Origin: Diphasiastrum complanatum | Taxonomy: Eukaryota > Streptophyta > Lycopodiopsida > Lycopodiales > Lycopodiaceae | NCBI GenBank assembly: GCA_029204225.1 | Contig: CM055093.1 | Location: 19,768,041 to 19,832,040, forward strand | Reading direction: 5' to 3' | DNA length: 64,000 bases | Shown here: positions 48,701 to 53,316 of the stretch, in pieces | Position numbering within the stretch: the first letter of the stretch is position 1 | How the letters are laid out: the number at the start of each line of letters is the position of its first letter | Made by a program: the position numbers and the translations under genes | Notes under the pieces: generated by a model | Database searches by the model: none | Seen by the model: the letters and a program-made list of their open reading frames with translations, nothing else | What the model was told of the DNA's origin: nothing

Positions 48701-48704
48701 TCAT
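13213..48704 (-). CDS. VAL: VAL/HSI2-like B3-domain transcriptional repressor, 14 coding exons
   Basis: I assembled 14 minus-strand exons with GT/AG borders and compatible phases: 48574-48704, 37869-37950, 36284-36379, 35744-36055, 35471-35621, 35097-35370, 31845-31941, 29481-29655, 28630-28700, 27266-27658, 25650-25699, 15996-16109, 14309-14376 and 13213-14102. They total 2,904 nt and give 967 residues. In order the product has an N-terminal PHD-like Cys/His zinc finger (residues 12-97), a B3 domain (about 357-460), a CW zinc finger (616-652), a Cys-rich segment followed by a basic stretch (about 717-770), and two EAR-type repression motifs, DLNSQP (861-866) and LPLDLYL (886-892). This is the full architecture of plant VAL/HSI2 proteins. 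In that family B3 binds RY elements, CW reads histone H3 lysine methylation, and EAR plus PHD-like regions recruit corepressors and Polycomb to silence seed genes. The product should be nuclear. The ATG is the first in frame, with a TGA two codons upstream. Orthology to VAL1, VAL2 or VAL3 is not resolved. Confidence 0.9.
14309..14376 (-). CDS. VAL: VAL-like exon 13: last CW cysteine
   Basis: Residues 649-671 and one base of codon 672, reading [19 protein letters not shown]652 is the fourth CW ligand. The acceptor is TTTTGGTCAG and the donor TTCACAG|GTTTGC. Confidence 0.88.
14857..15367. mobile_element. non-autonomous TIR transposon, copy 1
   Basis: Perfect 12-bp terminal inverted repeats, ACCATAGTTGCA (14857-14868) and TGCAACTATGGT (15356-15367), are flanked by CCTAT on both sides (14852-14856 and 15368-15372). 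The 511-bp interior is non-coding and has subterminal motifs resembling GNATTCGCGGTCC, a poly(T) run and a G14-type run near 15236. It lies in intron 12 of the VAL-like gene. A second relative lies near 30670. The superfamily is not assigned. Confidence 0.72.
15716..15768. repeat. (CT)n microsatellite
   Basis: A CT tract of about 53 bp in intron 12 of the VAL-like gene; it reads as GA on the gene's sense strand. Confidence 0.96.
15996..16109 (-). CDS. VAL: VAL-like exon 12: CW zinc finger
   Basis: Residues 611-648 and two bases of codon 649. It carries [19 protein letters not shown] and then [12 protein letters not shown]619, C622 and C640 with C652 from exon 13 form the CW zinc site; W616 and W625 are the aromatic residues that cage methylated H3K4 in this family. 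The acceptor is GTTTGCAG and the donor AATAG|GTAAAT. It lies 9.5 kb downstream of exon 11, across the copia insertion. Confidence 0.92.
16110..17360. other. VAL-like intron 11, part next to exon 12
   Basis: No coding similarity. Several TTCGAACC/GGTTCGAA-type palindromic words cluster at about 16305-16370 and 17140-17185, which may mark another small repeat. Confidence 0.4.
17361..18743 (-). mobile_element. 3' LTR of the intron-11 copia element
   Basis: Read on the minus strand it begins TATTGGAAATTAAGTCC (a TG-start changed to TA) just after a polypurine tract and ends ATTAGACTGT. It matches 22126-23545 over most of its length. A segment at 18060-18320 is full of GTGTCG and CGACAC half-sites, often paired as GTGTCGCATTTCGGG...CCGACAC. 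Confidence 0.82.
18745..18752 (-). other. polypurine tract of the intron-11 copia element
   Basis: AAGGGGGA on the minus strand, one base from the 3' LTR start and directly after the RNase H frame. Confidence 0.75.
18757..20271 (-). pseudogene. copia reverse transcriptase and RNase H
   Basis: A continuous frame of 504 codons. RT motifs: [44 protein letters not shown], and the active site [11 protein letters not shown] (near 19750). RNase [31 protein letters not shown] and [13 protein letters not shown]. The RT/RH part is full length and uninterrupted, but it is cut off from an intact integrase and gag, so the element could move only in trans if at all. Confidence 0.88.
20133..20640 (-). pseudogene. 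copia integrase-RT linker, frame-broken
   Basis: Frames at 20312-20575 and 20133-20354 carry the Ser/Pro/Gln-rich linker and the start of the RT region ([20 protein letters not shown]). They are offset from the downstream RT frame, so at least one frameshift separates linker and RT. Confidence 0.65.
20865..21293 (-). pseudogene. copia integrase core
   Basis: It carries [18 protein letters not shown] with the first catalytic Asp, [20 protein letters not shown], the second Asp in LRTDGGGEY, and the Glu in [20 protein letters not shown]. The three catalytic acidic residues are present. The frame ends at a TGA-type stop and the integrase C-terminus continues out of frame. Confidence 0.85.
21468..21917 (-). 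pseudogene. copia protease and pre-integrase region
   Basis: [12 protein letters not shown] replaces the usual DSGATHHM protease site (the Gly is now Ser), so activity is doubtful. [20 protein letters not shown] and the GAG-pre-integrase region follow. Upstream there is no zinc knuckle and no gag. Confidence 0.84.
22126..23545 (-). mobile_element. 5' LTR of the intron-11 copia element
   Basis: It repeats the 3' LTR from ACAGTCTAATAG (22126) to the ATTAGTCATTCAC block near 23537. The extra 30 or so bases that start the 3' LTR are absent here, so the outer edge was trimmed after insertion. Indels relative to the 3' LTR near 18320-18400 and 22890-22970 suggest an old insertion. Confidence 0.8.
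23560..24060 (+). pseudogene. LINE ORF1-like remnant
   Basis: A short frame reads [20 protein letters not shown] then FLNIRVRGV, a coiled segment followed by an NIRV-type motif. A later frame reads [13 protein letters not shown]. The pattern of coiled coil, RI-V core and a DLT-Q-R segment is that of non-LTR retrotransposon ORF1 RNA-binding proteins. Frames are broken and no reverse transcriptase follows. Confidence 0.38.
24061..25649. other. VAL-like intron 11, no gene seen
   Basis: Scattered short frames, the longest 24726-25271 on the + strand. It has the look of a decayed element continuing from the ORF1-like remnant, but I can assign no domain. Confidence 0.4.
25650..25699 (-). CDS. VAL: VAL-like exon 11: 50-bp micro-exon
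   Basis: Residues 595-610 plus two bases, reading [17 protein letters not shown]. It is too short to show as an open frame, but the family requires a segment like EPPVFGKRTIV between the linker and CW, and it is flanked by GTGCTTGTAG and GG|GTGAGT. Without it exons 10 and 12 are out of phase; with it the reading is continuous. Confidence 0.87.
25700..27265. other. VAL-like intron 10, no other feature seen
   Basis: AT-rich intron sequence between exons 10 and 11 with no open frame of note. Confidence 0.55.
27266..27658 (-). CDS. VAL: VAL-like exon 10: inter-domain region
   Basis: Residues 464-594. It holds a basic run [16 protein letters not shown] and the conserved [17 protein letters not shown] segment that lies between B3 and CW in VAL proteins. 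The acceptor is TTGATCAG and the donor TATGAG|GTAAGT, with phase 0 at both ends. A (CT)n tract lies in the intron just upstream of its acceptor. Confidence 0.9.
27720..27772. repeat. (CCCT)n-(CT)n microsatellite
   Basis: About 22 bp of CCCT units run directly into 31 bp of CT, 60 bp upstream of the acceptor of VAL-like exon 10. On the gene's sense strand this is GA-rich, unlike a normal pyrimidine tract. Confidence 0.95.
28220..28256. repeat. short (TG)n microsatellite
   Basis: Mostly TG units with interruptions, in intron 9 of the VAL-like gene. Confidence 0.85.
28630..28700 (-). CDS. VAL: VAL-like exon 9: end of B3 domain
   Basis: Residues 440-463, reading [20 protein letters not shown], the C-terminal strand of the B3 domain. 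The acceptor is TTTTCTGCAG and the donor CACAG|GTTAGG. The first Val codon is split with exon 8. Confidence 0.92.
29481..29655 (-). CDS. VAL: VAL-like exon 8: core of B3 domain
   Basis: Residues 382-439 and one base of codon 440. It reads AYFPPIS, then [20 protein letters not shown], then [16 protein letters not shown], very close to the B3 core of VAL proteins. The acceptor is CTCAAACAG and the donor CACTG|GTATAT. Confidence 0.93.
30070..30291 (+). pseudogene. copia pre-integrase fragment in VAL-like intron 7
   Basis: A 73-codon frame with [20 protein letters not shown] and a closing MRHRYLYKL, the layout of the segment after copia protease (NLLSV-Q, then a box and GLY-L). No neighbouring copia domain is present, so it is an isolated relic. 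Confidence 0.5.
30668..31290. mobile_element. non-autonomous TIR transposon, copy 2 (diverged)
   Basis: It shares with the 14857-15367 element the order TTGCA, GATCCNGAACGCNATCCG, a poly(T)-G run, GGGTATTAGATNAAAG and CTAGTTTGC. A different GC-rich palindrome lies inside it. The right terminal repeat is not clear. It lies in intron 7 of the VAL-like gene. Confidence 0.5.
30943..31190. repeat. GC-rich inverted repeat of GGACGC/GCGTCC motifs
   Basis: Left arm 30943-31036 and right arm 31100-31190 are imperfect inverted copies dense in GTCCGG and GGACGC, with an A/T-rich loop (poly T, then poly A) between them. It stands out sharply from the AT-rich intron and is rich in CpG. It is nested in the second TIR transposon. 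Confidence 0.75.
31845..31941 (-). CDS. VAL: VAL-like exon 7: start of B3 domain
   Basis: Residues 349-381, including [20 protein letters not shown], the first B3 strand region and the signature of the DNA-binding face in VAL/ABI3 proteins. The acceptor is CATTCGCAG and the donor GCAGAG|GTAAGC. The exon ends on a whole codon. Confidence 0.92.
31942..35096. other. VAL-like intron 6
   Basis: A 3.2-kb intron. Apart from the gypsy RNase H relic near 33.5 kb I see no gene or clear repeat. Confidence 0.5.
33475..33660 (+). pseudogene. gypsy RNase H relic
   Basis: Short broken frames read [17 protein letters not shown] and then [14 protein letters not shown] followed by [11 protein letters not shown]. 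This is the C-terminal part of a Ty3/gypsy RNase H (ELAIVHAL, TDHKSLKY, RQARW). A stop and a small indel interrupt it. Confidence 0.55.
35097..35370 (-). CDS. VAL: VAL-like exon 6: conserved pre-B3 motif
   Basis: Residues 258-348 and two bases of codon 349. It contains [18 protein letters not shown], the conserved segment just before B3 in VAL proteins, preceded by a Gly/Arg/Pro-rich run. The acceptor is AATGCTGCAG and the donor GGCGA|GTATCC. The split Asp codon is completed by exon 7. Confidence 0.88.
35471..35621 (-). CDS. VAL: VAL-like exon 5: linker
   Basis: Residues 208-257 plus one base of codon 258. It is rich in Ala, Gly and Ser. The acceptor is AACTGCAG. The donor is ACAACAA|GTTCGT, a weaker consensus chosen because it is the junction that keeps exon 6 in frame and gives a continuous reading through [12 protein letters not shown]. 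Confidence 0.74.
35744..36055 (-). CDS. VAL: VAL-like exon 4: low-complexity linker
   Basis: Residues 104-207, a polar linker between the PHD-like finger and the B3 domain with no recognised domain. It is placed by the acceptor TTTTGCAG, the donor CAA|GTAAGG and an open frame in phase 0 at both ends. Such linkers are poorly conserved in this family, so the call rests on splice signals and position. Confidence 0.78.
36284..36379 (-). CDS. VAL: VAL-like exon 3: end of PHD-like finger
   Basis: Residues 72-103, beginning [20 protein letters not shown]. It gives H74, C75, C77, C94 and C97 of the PHD-like finger; HCGCIAS is close to invariant in VAL proteins. The acceptor is TTGGTTGCAG, the donor is CCG|GTATGC, and both ends are phase 0. 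Confidence 0.9.
36380..37868. other. VAL-like intron 2, no other feature seen
   Basis: AT-rich intron between exons 2 and 3 without coding similarity. Confidence 0.5.
37869..37950 (-). CDS. VAL: VAL-like exon 2: PHD-like finger, middle part
   Basis: Residues 44-71, reading [18 protein letters not shown] near the end. It supplies C53, H57, C66 and C69 of the PHD-like finger. The acceptor is TTTTGAACAG and the donor GTGTGG. It follows an intron of 10.6 kb that holds the nested retrotransposons. The phase matches exon 1 (two bases carried) and the exon ends on a complete codon. Confidence 0.87.
38850..39588 (+). pseudogene. copia RT and start of RNase H
   Basis: Frames read [16 protein letters not shown] (the next Trp is a stop), then [12 protein letters not shown] with the YVDD active site near 39022, then [37 protein letters not shown] and the RNase H start. 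At least three frameshifts and two stops. It ends at GGGGCTATATCT where the gypsy insertion begins. Confidence 0.82.
39589..40025 (-). mobile_element. 3' LTR of the nested gypsy element
   Basis: It matches 44759-45199 almost throughout; differences cluster in a C-run near 39846 where the other copy has AAGAAGGCCCCC. Near its left end a unit of about 31 bp (AAGCTATGAAAGCA) is tandemly repeated. The polypurine-like GCGCCAGGGAGAG precedes it on the minus strand. Confidence 0.85.
40085..40798 (-). pseudogene. integrase C-terminal domain and chromodomain
   Basis: [29 protein letters not shown] and [17 protein letters not shown] give the integrase C-terminal domain. After a TAG (about 40286), [20 protein letters not shown] is a chromodomain with its conserved Trp residues. 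The catalytic core of integrase is absent upstream. Confidence 0.8.
40799..42200 (-). other. unidentified internal segment of the nested gypsy element
   Basis: Open frames at 41331-41852 and 40847-41446 and the 3' part of the protease frame fill the place where RT, RNase H and integrase core normally lie. None shows RT, RNase H or DDE motifs. Composition (Trp, His and Phe rich in one frame) argues against a real protein in those frames. It is either scrambled pol or foreign filler. Confidence 0.5.
42200..42975 (-). pseudogene. gypsy protease region
   Basis: [20 protein letters not shown] is a retropepsin active site (DTG near 42757), followed by [20 protein letters not shown], the second conserved protease segment. 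The frame is open from about 42975 to 41853 but loses family similarity after the protease. It is offset from gag, as for frameshift-expressed pol. Confidence 0.83.
42958..44052 (-). pseudogene. gypsy gag with zinc knuckle
   Basis: It starts [19 protein letters not shown] at 44052. Two in-frame TAG codons at 43926-43924 and 43920-43918 split it; the rest is open to 42958. The capsid-like region has [16 protein letters not shown] and [10 protein letters not shown], then a Pro/Ser-rich part and one CCHC knuckle, [14 protein letters not shown]. Apart from the two close stops it looks complete. Confidence 0.83.
44197..44520 (-). repeat. tandem repeats in the leader of the nested gypsy element
   Basis: Units of about 80 bp starting TGGACANCCTGCAAA begin at 44282, 44361 and 44441, with a partial one near 44202. 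Each contains GNGGCTGNAAA and CGGACGAAAG. They lie between the primer site and gag. The open frames that run through them are repeat artefacts. Confidence 0.75.
44743..44756 (-). other. primer binding site of the nested gypsy element
   Basis: TGGTATCAAAGCAC on the minus strand, two to three bases after the 5' LTR end. It differs at one place from the common plant initiator-Met primer site TGGTATCAGAGC. Confidence 0.8.
44759..45199 (-). mobile_element. 5' LTR of the nested gypsy element
   Basis: It matches 39589-40025 and is followed on its outer side by the continuation of the interrupted copia RNase H (TGCAACAAGAAGCAGCCC). Confidence 0.85.
45200..45330 (+). pseudogene. copia RNase H, middle part
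   Basis: [20 protein letters not shown] continues the frame left at 39588. A stop (TAG) interrupts it near 45283. It runs to GACCT, where the solo LTR is inserted. Confidence 0.8.
45331..45779. mobile_element. 449-bp solo LTR with 5-bp target duplication
   Basis: It starts TGTTACAAAC, ends CCCCTAACA, and is flanked by GACCT on both sides (45326-45330 and 45780-45784). TG...CA ends with TGTTA/TAACA inverted termini and a perfect 5-bp duplication identify a solo LTR, left by recombination between two LTRs. It splits the copia RNase H at RPTLLHCDNQ. Its parent family is not in the window. Confidence 0.82.
45780..46013 (+). pseudogene. copia RNase H C-terminus and polypurine tract
   Basis: [20 protein letters not shown] then [12 protein letters not shown] is the end of copia RNase H, with a two-base shift in the CDN region. 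CTTAAGGGTGGG at 46002-46013 is the polypurine tract. Confidence 0.8.
46014..46430 (+). mobile_element. 3' LTR of the split copia element (right end uncertain)
   Basis: It begins TGCTGAAGAGTAATGCC after the polypurine tract. No second copy exists to fix the right border; a CA near 46425 is only a guess. Confidence 0.45.
46431..48573. other. VAL-like intron 1, part next to exon 1
   Basis: Mostly featureless. A minus-strand open frame at 47253-47681 is discussed separately. Confidence 0.45.
47060..47681 (-). pseudogene. unidentified gene-like fragment in VAL-like intron 1
   Basis: A minus-strand frame near 47390-47681 reads [20 protein letters not shown] and [16 protein letters not shown] with balanced protein-like composition, and ends at a plausible donor (GG|GTATCT). 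A further piece at 47060-47280 has several stops. I do not recognise the family. It could be an exon of a captured or decayed gene, or chance. Confidence 0.25.
48574..48704 (-). CDS. VAL: VAL-like exon 1: start codon and first half of PHD-like finger
   Basis: Residues 1-43 plus two bases of codon 44. The ATG at 48704-48702 lies in AAAAATGAGTG, and an in-frame TGA sits two codons before it, so it is the first usable Met. Zinc ligands are C12, C17, C40 and C43, in VCLNAKC and LCETCG, with the family-typical [11 protein letters not shown] between them. The donor is TGCGG|GTGAGA. Exon 2 completes the split glycine codon exactly as the family sequence requires. Confidence 0.87.
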
Positions 48705-48720
48705 TTTTCACCTTGTGCAT
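48682..48720 (-). promoter_or_regulatory. short upstream ORF overlapping the VAL-like start
   Basis: An ATG at 48720-48718 opens a 12-codon frame that ends at a TGA inside the VAL-like coding region, out of frame with it. It overlaps the main ATG at 48704. If the leader includes this ATG, it would lower translation of the main frame. A TGTAG just upstream could be a splice acceptor of a leader intron, so inclusion is likely but unproven. Confidence 0.35.
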
Positions 48721-49615
48721 TACGCTACAGCAATCCCCAGATCGAGAACGCTCTCAACTATTTCTTTCTTTGTTGCTGCTTCTCGAACAAGCCAATTCCA
48801 GTTCTCTGGGATTAGACAAACGGCAATATAGCACATATGGTGAAGATAATGCACTCCGCTTTTAGACACTCTGCCAACATCGATCATAAAGTTTAAACCT
48901 TCAATCCAAGAGCGTGATGCGGCAGATATCACACCTCGATCCAAGCCCAAGAATTGTAGAAATCATCACTGCACCTTTGAGAAGCTAATACGCCTCTTCG
49001 CCTGCTTCGCTATGATCTAAAGCTGATTTACAGCTGAATACTTGAATCAAGCCTCTGAGCTTCTCAGACCAAACTTAAAGCTAAGCTCTTACGCTTTGCT
49101 ACACCACCCAACCTGCTTGATCAACATATAACCAGATCTTTCCATCGGCTGACACAACCTACGATCAGAGGCCTCAGGAATGTGAGTATTGAAGAGAAAA
49201 AGTGTTGAATCGATATAGGGGAGGTGGCAGAGATGGACGGATCCGTACGAGGAAGGCTGCATTGGAATCAGGGATGTGATGTAGAGAGAGAGGCGAAAGG
49301 GAAGAAAGGCGAGAAGACGAGAAGAATGTGCCAATGACTTTGGTAGCTAGTGAATAGTCGTTACTTGCTGCTGCTGCTTCTTCTCCTGGCAAAGGATAGG
49401 ATGATCTATCTATCAATCAATCAATCAGTACTCTCCGATCTAATTTAAACTGTGCAGTGCATGCGCGATGACCGTGGCCATGTCGAGGTCGTTCATGCCA
49501 ACTCCGCCACTCCCTCTCCCTCTCCTCTCCTCTCCTCTCTCCTTCGTCGCGATCGATCATCCCTTCATCATCGCTGGCGCACTCCCTCTCTCTCCTCCTC
49601 TCGCTCTCGCTCTCT

Positions 49616-49656
<41 letters not shown>

Positions 49657-49960
49657 CATGCATGTGCCATGCACGCTAACCCTCGTGAGCAACAAAACCA
49701 ACGACGCGAGATATCGCGCGCGGTTCCCAGTCAACGGCCTATAAACCGCGCGGCGCCCAAAAGAAAAAACCTCGTGCCCTTTTCGGATTTTGAATAGGCC
49801 AAATGGAGACGCAAGGGATGCATGGGCATGGCATGGCATGGGCATACATTGATGCATGGGAGGGATGGGGGGTGTCATGGTACGTGGGATGCACGCAATG
49901 TGCGTGTGAAGCACGTTGTGGCCCATGCATGATGCTTGCATCGCCTATGATGAGGTCAGA
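48705..49960 (-). promoter_or_regulatory. 5' leader and promoter region of the VAL-like gene
   Basis: The sequence directly upstream of the VAL-like start codon has no coding similarity. On the minus strand it contains a purine tract ((GA)n at 49617-49652 with GA-rich flanks from about 49500). RY cores (CATGCA or TGCATG) occur at 49458-49463, 49655-49664 (overlapping CATGCATG), 49668-49673, 49819-49824, 49853-49858 and 49924-49931. GA tracts bind BBR/BPC factors and RY elements bind B3 proteins of the ABI3/VAL group in known plants. The transcription start and any leader intron are not determined. Confidence 0.55.
49617..49652. repeat. (CT)n microsatellite in the VAL-like promoter/leader
   Basis: CT units, imperfect from about 49500 and pure from 49617 to 49652; GA on the gene's sense strand. 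Immediately followed by the densest RY motif cluster (49655-49673). Confidence 0.95.
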
Positions 49961-51591
49961 CATGGCCCCCTCAACACTAATTTTGTACTCACATCTATAA
50001 TTGGGACTTGGAGGTTGGGTCTATACCCCATAGCCCCAAAGCCACAATCACATGCCAAGGCGCAAGACTCTCTAAGGTTGATTGCGTGATTGCTTATTTA
50101 GATTGCATAATGCTCAGTAAGTATTTTTCATGTACTTTTTATGAAAACTTTTTAAAAAAACTAAGCCTTTTAAAAAAATATTCGTTAAATCGAGAGTTTT
50201 GAAGCATATGGTAGGTAGCCATTGGCTCTACACATGGAAATTATTTTTAGGCCAAACTGTATAGTGCTAGGTGACATTGCCTTGAGTGGCTATCCATATG
50301 AAAGTTTGAAAGTCCCATAAGTGATGGAAAATGTGATAAGCAATGGGAAATGTAATCAATCGTTGGCTGTACATATGAGGATTATGTCAAAATCTTTAAT
50401 GTTAGGTGCTATTTGCCTCATTGGTTGTTCTCATGAAAGTTTTAGTGGCAGGCTTTAGCTTTTGTCATACGTACATAAATTGTATTGTTTAAGGTAGCTG
50501 CATTACAATGAGCGTTGAGGGAGAGCTCAAAAACTAAAAGCTTTCATCATTATTATGTCTTCTCGTTTACATTCAGGCCTTTGACCTAGGGTGGGACTTA
50601 TGGTGTGGAGAATGTCTGCTCAGCTCAAGCTTTAATGTGAGGGGGGGCCTTTATTAATGTGAGGTCCTTTGCTCATTAGGTAGTGAGTGGCTATCTCCTG
50701 AAGGTTCATGTGCATGGTTGTTGCTTGCAAAAAATTCCAAGTGGAAGGCTCAAAAAAATACAAAGGCAAAGCCTCGCTTGGGATTACGAATAAATAGTAT
50801 GTGAATGTCCTTCATGTGACGAGAGTGGGCTTTTGGCCCTCCTTGGTTTGCAAGCACACAATAGAGATCTTCTTGCATTGACCTCTTTATGTTGTGGTTA
50901 AAAAGCTAGTAATTTGAAACAATTTTTTGCATTTTTGGATATCTCTATTGCCACATGGATAATATTTTAAACTTTATTTCTTTTCTAAATTTGTTCTCTC
51001 AACTTTTGTTGTTTTTCATAATTCTCAAAAAGTCAGTTTCATGATTGAGTAAATACACCATGAGGTCAATTAAGGAACTTCTCTTTGTAAATTGTCATTA
51101 ACCACATGAGTTTCAAAGAACTTGATAAAAATGTTTTGCGGTTTGTTTCAAAGCCATGCTCATCCATGAAACTTATAAATTTTTGACAATCATTAGCTAC
51201 AAGAAACAAACATTTGTTGTGCCACACCAATTGCCAAATGTTGACACCAAGATTGTCCCCACATCGTGGTTGGAGACAGGAAGACGCTTCATCTAAGAAC
51301 AAACAATTGTCTTGCTTGTACAATTACCTAAGGGAAGTCAAGGAGTATTATATCGAATGAAAAGCAGTTCAATTATTGAGCTGCAAGTGTGGCTAGGCAA
51401 TGTTTCACAACTACATGCATACACTTGGCTTGAAATAGGAGAAGTTTATAGAAGGAAGACAAACATATGTCATAGTTGGATGAGTTTCTTCTATTACTTA
51501 TGGCGTCTTGATTGTGAGAAATGCAAAAAGGTTATCTATGTTAGTTGTAGGGGTCTTATATTTTTTTTTTGTCAAGCATCTTGGTGTAGGA
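49961..51591. other. intergenic, no gene seen
   Basis: AT-rich sequence between the VAL-like promoter and the right-hand copia element. Short frames have no family resemblance. Confidence 0.5.
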
Positions 51592-52247
51592 TGTTGATAG
51601 GGTCAAATTTGGCATAGATGGCAAATTGTCCAATTCCACATGTAATGCCACTATTGAGCCAAAGTAGTGTAGGAGGCAAAACTCGAGCTAAATGGATAGT
51701 AGACAAGTGTAATGCTTTTGTTTGATGAAGTTCAAGAGGTCCAATAGGATTTAGAGGTGGATCCATCAATGTTCCAATAGGATTTTAGATATGCTTGAGA
51801 ATGGTCCAATAGAATCAAGAGGTGAATGGATCAATGGTCCAATAGGATTAAGAGGTGGTAAATGTGTGGTCCAATCATGTTTGAGCATTGTGTTAGCTCA
51901 TGGATCTATAGTATCATTGTACTTCTCATTTTGATCTAAGTAATTTGGAGATCAAGAGTGATTCTGAGTCTAAGTGTTTACTAGCATTCTCTCTCTACCC
52001 GAGAGCTATTGATTGGATTCTCTCTCTACCCGAGAGCAAGCTGTTTGTGTACTTAGTTTTTATTTTGGAACACTTCCCACACGTGTGTATGTACTTTGGA
52101 AGTGAGTTAATGCATGTAGTCGTGTGTTTTTGCCATTGAATTGAAGATAGATCTTGAATCTCAATCTAGTCTTGATCATTGTGCATCCACACACCTTAGG
52201 AGATCATAATCACATGTGAAGGACACTCCACATGTGTGAATTCAACA
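51592..52247 (+). mobile_element. 5' LTR of the right-hand copia element
   Basis: It starts TGTTGATAGGG and ends GAATTCAACA (TGTTG/CAACA inverted termini), directly before the primer site. It contains four copies of GGTCCAATAGGATTNAGAGG at 51735-51880 and two of TCTCTCTACCCGAGAGC at 51988-52037. The left border is inferred from the terminal repeat. Confidence 0.7.
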
Positions 52248-52260
52248 TGGTATCAGAGCC
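52248..52260 (+). other. primer binding site of the right-hand copia element
   Basis: TGGTATCAGAGCC, complementary to the 3' end of initiator Met tRNA, abutting the LTR. Confidence 0.92.
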
Positions 52261-52992
52261 TACCTAAGGTTACTATGCATTTCCATCCATTAGTATGAAA
52301 ATTTTCCATCAATATTGAGCTAGAAATTGTCAAGATCCATTTTCCTAGCTATCTTGTTCATTTTTTGATCAAAAGAGATCAATGGGGCATTGATTGGGTC
52401 TGACCTGGTACTGTATGAAATCAGGTGCTCAAACACATGTGAGGAACATCCAATTTCAGTTTGAGAGTTCTCTTTCATGTTTGATCCAAAAATCTTGCTA
52501 GATAGCTTATTTTAAAGCTAGTGTTGTCTAGTTTTTTATGCAATCAGTTTCATTTCATTTGGTAGTACCAATCAAAAGATATAAGCTTTTGAAGAGGGTT
52601 AGGTAGGGCACCTAGACCTGGGTAGACACATTTGGTTTGGTCAAGAAATTGCCTGTTTGATCCCAAATCACAGTTGAATGCTTATCAGTCTCATCTATAT
52701 GTGATCTAGGCACTATTTTGAGATCTTAGCCATTTTGTTTCATGCAATATCATTGTATTTGAGTCAAATTTGGTTTCTTAGTGTATTTCACACGTGCTAA
52801 GAGTGTTTGATCCTAACTCCATCATTTGATGTGAAGTAGATCTAGTTTTGGAGAGATTGGAATAGCTAGTGAGATTCATCTCATAGTTTATTGCAAGACC
52901 TTACATAGGAGGTGATAGCACATCATTATTGGATCCTATTGTGAGTTTGTAGCATCATTTTTTGTTCATCATTTGAGATCATTTCACTTTAG

Positions 52993-53276
52993 ATGGCTTC
53001 AAAGGGTTCATTCTTGTGGGAACCAAGTGAGAGATTGTCCACTTCCAACTATTCAATATGGAAGTTGAGGATGGAGTCCATCTTGATACTTCAAGATGTG
53101 ATGGACATTGTTATTGGCCTTGAAGAAGAGCCACAAGTTCTTCAAGAGGTTCAAAAATACAAGAAGAGAGCTAGGATGGCTCTCCACTACATCAAGATGA
53201 ATGTCTCTAGTGAGATATTGAGGGAGATAGGTACTTGCACTACAACCAAAAAAGCTTGGGATTGTCTCAAGACTAT
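52993..53276 (+). pseudogene. copia gag, N-terminal part
   Basis: MASKGSFLWEPSERLSTSNY at 52993 starts a gag of the copia UBN2 type, with YSIWKLRMESILILQDVMD and TTKKAWDCLKTI. The frame reaches ACTAT, the duplicated target of the gypsy insertion, and resumes at 58954. It was intact before that insertion. Confidence 0.87.
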
Positions 53277-53316
53277 TGTGGTGGCCTAGTCGTTATAGAT
53301 TTCCACAAAACTTTTG

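Noticed and set aside
49739-49747. TATAAA at 49740-49745 as promoter of a + strand gene
   Set aside because: No coding sequence follows on the + strand; on the minus strand it reads TTTATAG, a weak TATA for the VAL-like gene, so it was not called.
49417-49941. Minus-strand frame of 174 codons in the VAL-like promoter
   Set aside because: It runs through the GA tract (Arg/Glu repeats) and CATG-rich repeats; composition is repeat-driven and there is no family similarity. Better read as promoter/leader DNA.
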